Below, in pieces: positions 1-5,614 of a stretch of 10,288 nucleotides of DNA. The stretch lies in contig JAPLSK010000089.1 of assembly GCA_026398675.1 (NCBI GenBank), positions 1-10,288 on the forward strand. The letters are read 5' to 3'. Position numbers and translations under genes: made by a program. How positions within the stretch are numbered: position 1 is the first letter of the stretch; each line of letters begins with the position of its first letter. Below the pieces are notes generated by a model. It did no database searches. It saw nothing but the letters and a program-made list of their open reading frames with translations, and had not been told where the DNA came from. Origin of the DNA: a bacterium. Lineage in GTDB: Bacteria > RBG-13-66-14.

Positions 1-19
1 GGGGTGAGGGCTGCCTTAG

Positions 20-49
20 AAAAAAACGGCGGGGATATGAATCCCCGCC
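20..49 (-). terminator. Rho-independent terminator, distal to the tRNA tail copy
   Basis: Read on the minus strand, a perfect 9-bp stem (GGCGGGGAT paired with ATCCCCGCC, loop of 4) is followed by G and a run of seven T. This is a textbook intrinsic terminator. The tRNA-fMet just upstream already has its own terminator at 132-165. This second one therefore either serves as a backup or marks the end of a transcription unit, perhaps another tRNA, that has since decayed. Confidence 0.85.
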
Positions 50-86
50 CTACTGTGTTAAGGCGGGGCCAATAAACCGGCCCCCT

Positions 87-105
87 TTGGTTGCGGGGGC
101 CGGAT
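87..105 (-). repeat. Second copy of the tRNA-fMet 3' end
   Basis: Nineteen bases are identical to 170-188, that is, the last 18 bases of tRNA-fMet including the CCA end plus one flanking base. The rest of a tRNA is absent: the sequence that should form the T loop and everything 5' of it does not match. The copy sits in a strong hairpin (77-85 with 95-103, 9 bp). It could be a remnant of a tandem tRNA duplication or an attachment-site-like footprint. The copies are only 83 bp apart, so no element lies between them now. Confidence 0.7.
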
Positions 106-131
106 ACCCAAATTACTTGTGCTCGTTGATT

Positions 132-165
132 AAAAAAACGAGGTGGGCCCCTTTACTGGCCCACC
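132..165 (-). terminator. Rho-independent terminator of tRNA-fMet
   Basis: On the minus strand, an 8-bp stem (GGTGGGCC with GGCCCACC, 8-base loop) starts six bases after the CCA end of the tRNA. It is followed by TCG and seven T. It ends the tRNA transcript and any read-through from the pnp cluster upstream. Confidence 0.85.
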
Positions 166-170
166 CCACT

Positions 171-247
<77 letters not shown>

Positions 248-259
248 TCAGCAAAAAAA

Positions 260-288
260 AGAATAGCACAAAAGGGGAGAGGCGTCAA
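260..288 (-). promoter_or_regulatory. Sigma-70 type promoter of tRNA-fMet
   Basis: On the minus strand a -35 box TTGACG (283-288) and a -10 box TATTCT (260-265) are separated by exactly 17 bases. Transcription would start near 253, giving a 5' leader of only about six bases before the tRNA. The promoter begins right after the stop codon of the upstream lipoprotein gene, so the tRNA can be transcribed apart from pnp. Confidence 0.8.
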
Positions 289-294
289 CTTGGG

Positions 295-789
295 TTACTG
301 AATCCGGTCCTTCTCCTGGGGCAGCGGCTTCTGGACGTTCTCCGGCAAGGGTTCGGCGGGCTGGCCGGTGATGGTGAAGCGGGCGGTGGCCTCGGCCCGC
401 TCGTTGGCGTTGACCTTGTCGAAGCAGGTGACGTGGACCTCGTAGGCGCCGGGGAGGAAGGTAACGGGGTCCATGAGTATCTCGTTGCTGAAGTCGGCGG
501 CCTCGCCCTTGCCGGTGAGCGTGGAGATGGCCCCGTCGGCGAAGGCGATGGAGTCTTTGTCGTCGGCCAGATAAATTTCTATCTGCTCGACCACGTTGTA
601 TTCGCCGGTTTTGGCGTCCAGGGCGGGGTGGGTGACGGTGAACTCCACGACCAGGGTTCCGCCCAGTTCGAGCTCCGCGGCCGAGAGCCGCAGCTCGGGG
701 ATGCCGTAGCCGGTCTCGACGGTTTCCCCCTCCTCCCCGCAGGCGGCGAGGATCAGGAGGAGGGCCGGGATGAGCAGCAGTTTTTTCAC
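295..789 (-). CDS. Small lipoprotein of unknown function
   Basis: I do not recognise this 164-residue protein. The frame stays open upstream into pnp, but the GTG at 789 is the likely start. It has a good ribosome site (GGGAGG, six bases away) and begins a clear lipoprotein signal: two Lys, a hydrophobic stretch, then lipobox LAAC with Cys17. An acidic linker (GEEGE) follows, which is consistent with export and lipid anchoring. The mature part alternates polar and hydrophobic residues and ends in strands such as YEVHVTCFD and ARFTITG. This suggests a single Ig-like or other beta-sandwich domain. The tail is rich in Pro, Glu and Gln. The gene starts 26 bases after pnp stops, so it is probably co-transcribed with pnp. 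Its link to RNA metabolism, if any, is unknown. Confidence 0.8.
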   Translation of the reverse strand: MKKLLLIPALLLILAACGEEGETVETGYGIPELRLSAAELELGGTLVVEFTVTHPALDAKTGEYNVVEQIEIYLADDKDSIAFADGAISTLTGKGEAADFSNEILMDPVTFLPGAYEVHVTCFDKVNANERAEATARFTITGQPAEPLPENVQKPLPQEKDRIQ

Positions 790-815
790 GGTAAACCTCC
801 CGGATGCGGGACGGG

Positions 816-3008
816 TTAGTGGTCCCTCCTCGGTCGGCGGTCGTGACGGTCTTGGCCGCCCCGGTCGGAGCCGCGGTTTTCGTTTTCGCGTCGGTGCTCC
901 TCGTAGCCTTCGGGCTTTTCCAGAAGGAGCCGACGGGAGAGGTTGAGCCGGCCCTGGGAGTCTATCTCGGTGACCTTGACCGTCATTTCGTCGCCGACCT
1001 TGCAGACGTCCTCGACCTTGCCCACGCGTCCCCACTCCATCTCGGAGATGTGCACCAGGCCCTCTTTTCCGGGGGCGATTTCGACGAAGGCGCCGAAGTT
1101 CATGAGCCGCGTGACCTTGCCGGTGTAAACCGCGCCCGGCTCGGGGTCGGTGACGATGCCCCGTATTATCTTCATGGCCCGTTCGAGGGCGTCGAGGTCG
1201 GCCGAGGCGACCGTCACGTGGCCGTTGTCCTCCACGTCTATGGAGACGCCGGTCTGCTCGATGATGCTGCGGATAATCTTGCCTCCGGGGCCGATGAGGT
1301 CGCGGATTCTGTCCGTGGGGATGTCCAGGGTCTGGATGCGCGGGGCGTAGGGCGAGAGCTCGGCACGGTGGACGGGGAGGACCTCGTCCATACAGTCCAG
1401 GATGTGGACCCTGCCGCGCCGGGCCTGTTCCAGAGCCAGCTTGAGCACCTCGGTGGGCAGCCCGTCGAGCTTGATGTCCATCTGGAGGGCCGTCACGCCG
1501 GTGCGGGTGCCCGCGACCTTGAAGTCCATGTCGCCCACGTGGTCCTCGTCGCCGAGGATGTCGGTGAGGATGATGTACTGCTCGCCTTCTTTTATGAGGC
1601 CCATGGCGACGCCGGCCACGGCGGCCTTGACCGGGACGCCGGCGTCCATGAGCGCCAGAGACCCGCCGCAGACCGTGGCCATGGACGACGACCCGTTGGA
1701 CTCGGTGATGTCGCTGACGATGCGGATGGTGTAGGGGAAGTCGTCCTTGTTGGGAAGCACGGCGGTGAGCGCCCGCTCGGCCAGCATGCCGTGGCCGATT
1801 TCCCGCCGCCCGGGTCCCCGAAGGAAGCGCACCTCGCCCACCGAGTACGGCGGGAAGTTGTAGTGCAAAAGGAAGCGGGACCAGTACTCCTCGGTCAGGG
1901 TCTCAATCTTCTGCTCGTCGGAGACGGTGCCCAGGGTGACGGTGACCATGGCCTGGGTCTCGCCGCGGGTGAAAAGGGTGGAGCCGTGGGTGCGGGGGAG
2001 GAAGGAGTTCTCGATGGTTATTTGGCGGACCTGGTCCGGTTTCCGTCCGTCCACCCGGAGGCCCTCGGTGACCACGCGACCCCGGACGACCTCGCGCTCG
2101 AGCTCTCTAAATGTGCGCTTTGCCTGGGTGAGCCGGTGGGCTCTGTCCTCGGACTCCTTCCAGCGCTCCTCGAGTTCGGCCAGCACGCCGTCTTTAATTT
2201 CCTTGATGGCGGCAATGCGCGCCAGCTTGTCGGCGGCCCCGGTCATTCCGCGGAATAGCCGGTCGCCGACCATGTCGCGGACGATGCCCACTATCTCGGC
2301 GTCCGCCGTGATCTCCTCCGGTACCTGCTTGGGCTTCCCGACCTCGGCGGCCATCTCTTTGATGAGGGCGATGATTTTCTTGATTTCCGCGTGGGCGGCT
2401 TCCAGGGCCTCGGCGAGGTCCTCCTCGGGTACCTCCTTGGCCTCGCCCTCGACCATCGCCAGGGCGCCGGTGCTGCCGGCGACCACGATGTCCATCTGCG
2501 ATTTCTCCAGCTCGCTGGTGCTCGGGTTGAACACCAGCGCGCCGTCAATCCTCCCCACGCGGACCGCCCCGAGGACGTGCTCGTGGGGGATGCTGGAGAG
2601 GGCGAGGGCGGCGAAGGCGCCGTTCATCGCCACGATGTCGGTCGGGTGTTCGGGGTCGGCGGAGAAGGCGGTGCCGACTATCTGGGTCTCTTGGTTGTGG
2701 GATTTGGGCAGCATGGGGCGGATCGAGCGGTCTATCATGCGGCAGACGAGTATCTCGCTGGTGGAGGGCCGCCCCTCGCGCTTGAAGAAACCGCCGGGGA
2801 TTTTGCCGCCCGCGCTCTTGCGCTCCCGGTAGTCCACCGTCAGGGGGATGAAGTCCACATCGCGGGAATGCGGGTCTATGCAGGCGGTGGAGAGGACGAC
2901 GGAGTCGCCCAGGGAGGCCAGGACGGCGCCGTCGGCCTGCTTGGCCACGCGGCCGGTTTCCAGCACCAGGGTGTTCTGCCCGATGGTTATCTCTTTGCGT
3001 ACGATCAT
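816..3008 (-). CDS. pnp: Polynucleotide phosphorylase (PNPase)
   Basis: PNPase degrades RNA 3' to 5' using phosphate, releasing nucleoside diphosphates, and works as a cytoplasmic trimer in mRNA turnover. The 730 residues show the full family layout. A first RNase PH domain (about 1-140) carries FFKREGRPS at 74-82. A helical linker covers about 150-305. The second, catalytic RNase PH domain (about 310-555) has the phosphate-site motif SNGSSSMA at 437-444 and the acidic motif GDEDHVGDMDFKVAG at 486-500. A KH domain has GPGGK at 573-577. An S1 RNA-binding domain runs from about 624 to 693. The Arg- and Asp-rich tail (about 704-730) is specific to this protein. Length and all key motifs are normal. 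The gene lies 46 bases after rpsO, the classic rpsO-pnp pair. The ribosome site before the ATG is weak (GTGAG, about 10 bases away), and a small 5-bp hairpin lies in the spacer, so translation may be regulated or coupled. Confidence 0.98.
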   Translation of the reverse strand: MIVRKEITIGQNTLVLETGRVAKQADGAVLASLGDSVVLSTACIDPHSRDVDFIPLTVDYRERKSAGGKIPGGFFKREGRPSTSEILVCRMIDRSIRPMLPKSHNQETQIVGTAFSADPEHPTDIVAMNGAFAALALSSIPHEHVLGAVRVGRIDGALVFNPSTSELEKSQMDIVVAGSTGALAMVEGEAKEVPEEDLAEALEAAHAEIKKIIALIKEMAAEVGKPKQVPEEITADAEIVGIVRDMVGDRLFRGMTGAADKLARIAAIKEIKDGVLAELEERWKESEDRAHRLTQAKRTFRELEREVVRGRVVTEGLRVDGRKPDQVRQITIENSFLPRTHGSTLFTRGETQAMVTVTLGTVSDEQKIETLTEEYWSRFLLHYNFPPYSVGEVRFLRGPGRREIGHGMLAERALTAVLPNKDDFPYTIRIVSDITESNGSSSMATVCGGSLALMDAGVPVKAAVAGVAMGLIKEGEQYIILTDILGDEDHVGDMDFKVAGTRTGVTALQMDIKLDGLPTEVLKLALEQARRGRVHILDCMDEVLPVHRAELSPYAPRIQTLDIPTDRIRDLIGPGGKIIRSIIEQTGVSIDVEDNGHVTVASADLDALERAMKIIRGIVTDPEPGAVYTGKVTRLMNFGAFVEIAPGKEGLVHISEMEWGRVGKVEDVCKVGDEMTVKVTEIDSQGRLNLSRRLLLEKPEGYEEHRRENENRGSDRGGQDRHDRRPRRDH

Positions 3009-3054
3009 AGGTAAAGACTCACTTTCGTGTCGTTCTCACGAGCGGGACCCCTAG

Positions 3055-3324
3055 TCACTTGCGGAGGCCGAGCTCAGTGATCAGCTTGCGGTAGCGCTCC
3101 TCTTCGGTGCGCTGGAGGTAGTTCAGGAGGTGCCGGCGTTTGCTGACCAGCTTCAACAGCCCCCGACGACCGTGGTGGTCCTTGGTGTGCAGCTTGAAGT
3201 GCTCGGTCAGATCGGTGATGCGGGCGGTCAGCAGGGCTATCTGGACCTCGGAGGAGCCGGTGTCCTTGTCGTTGGCGCCGAACTTGGCGATGATTTCCGT
3301 CTTCGTTTCCTTGGTGAGAGGCAT
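3055..3324 (-). CDS. rpsO: 30S ribosomal protein S15
   Basis: S15 is a primary 16S rRNA-binding protein of the small subunit platform. It binds the central-domain three-way junction early in assembly and helps form a bridge to the 50S subunit. The protein has the standard 89 residues and the family signature in order: DTGSSEVQIALL at 21-32, then the HTKDHHGRRGLLKLVSKRR region at about 46-64, then HLLNYL. The ATG at 3324 has a strong ribosome site (AGAGGAG, about four bases away). This site overlaps the stop region of the upstream lipoprotein gene, with a 9-base gap, so translation is likely coupled. In several bacteria S15 represses its own mRNA by binding a structured leader. Whether the sequence here can do so is not evident. 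Confidence 0.98.
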   Translation of the reverse strand: MPLTKETKTEIIAKFGANDKDTGSSEVQIALLTARITDLTEHFKLHTKDHHGRRGLLKLVSKRRHLLNYLQRTEEERYRKLITELGLRK

Positions 3325-3333
3325 TTTTCTCCT

Positions 3334-3804
3334 CTAGCGGTTGGCGCCGCCGTTCTTGGCGGCGGCGTCGAGATCGTCCACGAGGATGTTAAAGAGGTTG
3401 GAGGCCATGTAGTGGCCCTCGCCGATATAGAGGTCCATCACGTCGAGGGCGGCGGTGCGGGCCGTTTGAATTAAACCGCGGTCGTAAATGGACAGTTTGT
3501 CAAAGCCTTTGACGTAGCGGTCGTAGGCGGCCGAGTAGAAGTCGTCGAAAAAAACGTCGGCTTTATCGTCTTCCCCCCGGCGGTGGGCCAGCATCCCCTG
3601 AAAGAAGGGGACGAGCGGCTCCTGGGGGTCGCGCTCCTGGAGCCTGGCGACGACCTCATCCACGGTTGCGAGGTCCCCCGAGTCCAGGGCGTTCATGCCG
3701 TCATCGAAGTCCTCGCGGATTAGCTCGTAGGGCTTTTTGGATCCGCAGCCCGCGAGGAGCGCCGCCAGGGTGAAGACGATGAGGATTGTTGCGCGTCTTT
3801 GCAT
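3334..3804 (-). CDS. Helical lipoprotein of unknown function, first gene of the rpsO-pnp cluster
   Basis: I do not recognise this 156-residue protein. It opens with a lipoprotein signal (Arg-rich start, hydrophobic core, lipobox LAGC with Cys20), so it should be exported and lipid-anchored. The mature part looks all-helical and acidic. Residues about 30-85 (a GD-containing helix pair, then FFQGMLAHRRGEDDKA) resemble TPR-type helical hairpins, but no clear TPR consensus can be claimed. The start ATG lacks a good ribosome site; only GGACGAG lies just before it. A terminator-like hairpin ends about 20 bases upstream. The stop codon is nine bases before the rpsO start, so this gene and rpsO probably share a transcript. 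An envelope lipoprotein is an unusual partner for rpsO. Confidence 0.8.
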   Translation of the reverse strand: MQRRATILIVFTLAALLAGCGSKKPYELIREDFDDGMNALDSGDLATVDEVVARLQERDPQEPLVPFFQGMLAHRRGEDDKADVFFDDFYSAAYDRYVKGFDKLSIYDRGLIQTARTAALDVMDLYIGEGHYMASNLFNILVDDLDAAAKNGGANR

Positions 3805-3824
3805 CTCGTCCGACCAGGGGGATT

Positions 3825-3846
3825 AAAAAACCGGCGCGGCGGCCGG
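3825..3846 (-). terminator. Terminator-like hairpin in the leader of the lipoprotein-rpsO-pnp cluster
   Basis: On the minus strand a 5-bp all-GC stem (CCGGC with GCCGG, 6-base loop) is followed by six T, some 20 bases before the start codon at 3804. It could be an ordinary intrinsic terminator, with the promoter lying in the short stretch after it, or an attenuator controlling the cluster. I see no good promoter between it and the start codon, which slightly favours attenuation. The stem is short, so it may be weak. Confidence 0.45.
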
Positions 3847-3901
3847 CTAAAGGTATCTACCTTCAGTGCCCCTCGTTTTTCTAGAGGAGAGGGCAAGGGG
3901 T
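3847..3901. other. Palindromic sequences in the 3805-4155 gap
   Basis: Two inverted repeats lie here. One is a short palindrome at 3850-3863 (AAGGTA, two bases, TACCTT). The other is a hairpin at 3867-3895 (TGCCCCTC paired with GAGAGGGCA, one bulge). The second resembles in composition the C/G-rich palindromes at 8969-9061. They may be members of a dispersed intergenic repeat, or they may shape the leader of the downstream cluster. Between the tandem repeats and the terminator at 4109 (3983-4108) I see only GC-rich sequence, with at best a poor minus-strand promoter candidate (TTGCCT, 16 bases, TTAATC). Confidence 0.4.
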
Positions 3902-3982
3902 TTCGCCAGAGGCGTAGCTCGCTTCGCCAGGGGCATAGCTCGGTTCGCCGGGGGCGTAGCTCGCTTCGCTCGGTTCGCTCGG
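3902..3982. repeat. 21-bp tandem repeat (three units plus two truncated 9-bp units)
   Basis: Three consecutive 21-bp units (3902-3922, 3923-3943, 3944-3964) share the core TTCGCC...GGGC(G/A)TAGCTCG(C/G). Two 9-bp units TTCGCTCGG (3965-3973, 3974-3982) follow. They are intergenic, between the terminator of the barrel gene and the rpsO-pnp cluster. The 21-bp period keeps short open frames open in several frames, but none has a ribosome site or a protein-like composition. I read this as a minisatellite rather than a gene. Confidence 0.85.
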
Positions 3983-4108
3983 TTAAACCCCTTGTTTCCG
4001 TCTGGACGGAGTTCCCCCGCTCTCCTTTGGCCGAATCCCGGTCTTCGAGGGGCCGCCGCCAAGGACCCAGCGCGAGGAGATTAACACGGGGGGCGCGATA
4101 AGGCAAGT

Positions 4109-4132
4109 AAAAAGGGGACCCACCGGGTCCCC
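4109..4132 (-). terminator. Rho-independent terminator of the small barrel gene
   Basis: On the minus strand GGGGACCC pairs with GGGTCCCC around a 3-base loop, followed by five T. It lies about 24 bases after the stop codon at 4156 and should separate this gene from the lipoprotein-rpsO-pnp cluster. Confidence 0.9.
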
Positions 4133-4155
4133 CACCGCGAATACTAGGGAGTCAG

Positions 4156-4593
4156 CTAGAAGAAATACACGACGCCGGCGATGAAGCCGAAGGAGAAGTA
4201 GGTGCCCTCTCCGATCCACAGGCAGGGCCGTATGTCGGCGTCCAGGTAGAAGTTGGCGCCGAGGGGGAGCTGCATTCCCACGTGGAAGGGCAGGCTGAAG
4301 CCCGCGTACCCGCCCCCGAAGAGCACGCCGACCCCGAGGCCCGCATAGGGGTTGACGCCCGAGAGGTTGAACATGTACTTGAAGTTGCCGGTGAGCTGGC
4401 CCATGAAGACGCCGGCGGTTATCATGTCGAAGTCGGCGGTGATGTCAATGTTCGGGGTAATTTCAAAGTCGCCCATGAGGTTGATGCAGAAGGACGGGTC
4501 CTGGAATCCCAGACGCATCCCGGCGCCGACGCGGGCGCTGGCCGGCAGGGCCAGGAGGGCCAGAAGGACGATTACCAAAACGGCCTTGCGCAT
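4156..4593 (-). CDS. Small outer-membrane beta-barrel protein
   Basis: The 145-residue protein starts with a clear signal peptide (MRK, a Leu/Val-rich core, then LPASA before about residue 22). The mature part of about 124 residues is made of alternating Gly- and aromatic-rich strands (for example VNPYAGLGVGVLF and FYLDADIRPCLWIG). It ends in Tyr-Phe-Phe, the terminal aromatic typical of barrels inserted by the BAM complex. The size suits an eight-stranded barrel of the OmpW/OmpX/opacity-protein type. No specific family is recognisable, so function (adhesion, small-molecule passage or structure) is open. The start has a good ribosome site (AGAGG, seven to eight bases away). The gene is monocistronic, with its own promoter (4648-4676) and terminator (4109-4132), and is divergent from the lipoprotein-OmpA pair. 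Confidence 0.8.
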   Translation of the reverse strand: MRKAVLVIVLLALLALPASARVGAGMRLGFQDPSFCINLMGDFEITPNIDITADFDMITAGVFMGQLTGNFKYMFNLSGVNPYAGLGVGVLFGGGYAGFSLPFHVGMQLPLGANFYLDADIRPCLWIGEGTYFSFGFIAGVVYFF

Positions 4594-4647
4594 GCTTGAA
4601 CCTCTTTCTGGTAAAAGGGGTCGAGAGTTGATACAAACACCTCTTAT

Positions 4648-4676
4648 ATCTTATCAGCGGGTCCTTCGCGGGTCAA
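4648..4676 (-). promoter_or_regulatory. Sigma-70 type promoter of the small barrel gene
   Basis: On the minus strand TTGACC (4671-4676) and TAAGAT (4648-4653) are 17 bases apart, with a TGA directly before the -10 box (extended -10 form). Transcription would start near 4641, leaving a leader of about 48 bases before the ATG at 4593. Confidence 0.7.
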
Positions 4677-4748
4677 TATAGATGCTTAACTTCTTGTAGA
4701 AATGATAGTTAGCGGGAAAGATAATGTCTGCGTTCGAGGAAGTGTAGC

Positions 4749-4778
4749 TTGACTCAATTTCCAGCGTTGGTGTATTAT
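4749..4778 (+). promoter_or_regulatory. Sigma-70 type promoter of the lipoprotein-OmpA unit
   Basis: TTGACT (4749-4754) and TATTAT (4773-4778) are 18 bases apart. Transcription would start near 4785, giving a leader of about 49 bases before the ATG at 4834. It diverges from the barrel-gene promoter at 4648-4676, with about 70 AT-richer bases between the two that could hold a shared regulator site. No clear operator is seen. Confidence 0.7.
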
Positions 4779-4833
4779 CATTCTTTACCGTGTTCAAGCG
4801 TCCTAACAAATGTTCACCACCCAAGGAGGCACA

Positions 4834-5574
4834 ATGAGGGTAAGTAGATTCAAGTTTACCTTCGGTCGCAGGGGCCCCTTAGCGTGCAGGTTCGTGCCCA
4901 TCGCACTCCTGGTGACGTTCTTGGTTGCCGGGTGCACGGACCCGGTCGCCAATGACCTGTACCAGGATCAGAACCAGCCGTCCTCACCGGGCAGGGTTCA
5001 GGTCTTCCCGCCCTACGACCTCGCGCGGCACCCCGAATACCCGGGGACCCTCCTGGTGTACCGCGTGTGGGTCAACGACCAGCCCACCGCGCTCACCAAA
5101 CCCTACATCACCATGTACCAGTCCCGGGAGCCTTACTACCTCGGCTTCAAGGTCTGGCGCAAGGCCACCGTCGGGGACTGGGTCGAGCTGACCGACGGCA
5201 AGTACATGGTCCCCGAGGCCATACGCTCCAACCCCATACCGCCCGAGAACTGGCAGGCTTCCAACCGGGTAATCATCTACGATGAGCCCAACGTGGATTT
5301 CTCCGACTCGAGCAACGTAGAGATGGATTTCCCCGCCTACAACCCGAACCTGGACGGCTTCAAGGGGGACCAGAACCCCATCCTGGGCTGGGACGTGCGC
5401 GACCCGTCGGGCTACTACCCCTACAAGTACTTCCTCAGCGAGACCTACTCCTTTGGGTTCGTGGACACCAGTTTCGACGTCGGCACCATGGATTACGAGG
5501 ATTACAAGTGGGCCGTCTGCTTCGTCGATTACTCGGGCAACATGTCCGACCCGGTAATCGTCGAGGTTGATTGA
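4834..5574 (+). CDS. Lipoprotein of unknown function, upstream of the OmpA porin
   Basis: I do not recognise this 246-residue protein. An in-frame ATG exists at 4810, but AAGGAGG lies only six bases before the ATG at 4834, which sets the start. It has a long basic N-region (RFKFTFGRR), then a hydrophobic stretch and lipobox VAGC with Cys34, so it should be lipid-anchored. The mature part is rich in Tyr, Trp, Pro and Asp. Its end (YKWAVCFVDYSGNMSDPVIVEVD) has the spacing of the last strands of a fibronectin type III domain. The middle (about 60-100) has strands of similar type, so one or two FN3-like modules are plausible. The gene ends 40 bases before the OmpA gene with no terminator between them. 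A joint transcript, and a protein working with the porin at the outer membrane, is a reasonable inference. Confidence 0.8.
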   Translation: MRVSRFKFTFGRRGPLACRFVPIALLVTFLVAGCTDPVANDLYQDQNQPSSPGRVQVFPPYDLARHPEYPGTLLVYRVWVNDQPTALTKPYITMYQSREPYYLGFKVWRKATVGDWVELTDGKYMVPEAIRSNPIPPENWQASNRVIIYDEPNVDFSDSSNVEMDFPAYNPNLDGFKGDQNPILGWDVRDPSGYYPYKYFLSETYSFGFVDTSFDVGTMDYEDYKWAVCFVDYSGNMSDPVIVEVD

Positions 5575-5614
5575 ACAAGAACAACGACAGCGGCTTTTTG
5601 AAAGGAGTTTACCC

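Noticed and set aside
790..1035. Longer N-terminus for the lipoprotein gene that ends at 295
   Set aside because: It would overlap pnp by over 200 bases and bury the lipoprotein signal. The GTG at 789 has a ribosome site and begins exactly at the signal.
804..2258. Long plus-strand open frame of 484 codons
   Set aside because: It lies opposite pnp, lacks a ribosome site, and has the Gly/Asp/Val-rich composition expected from the reverse of a GC-rich gene. PNPase is unambiguous.
3902..3982. CRISPR array
   Set aside because: The units abut directly with no unique spacers, and no cas genes are near.
3866..4084. Small protein with Phe-Ala-Arg repeats in the 21-bp array
   Set aside because: The 21-bp period keeps several frames open at once on both strands, and no frame has a ribosome site. 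The pattern comes from the DNA repeat, not from coding selection.
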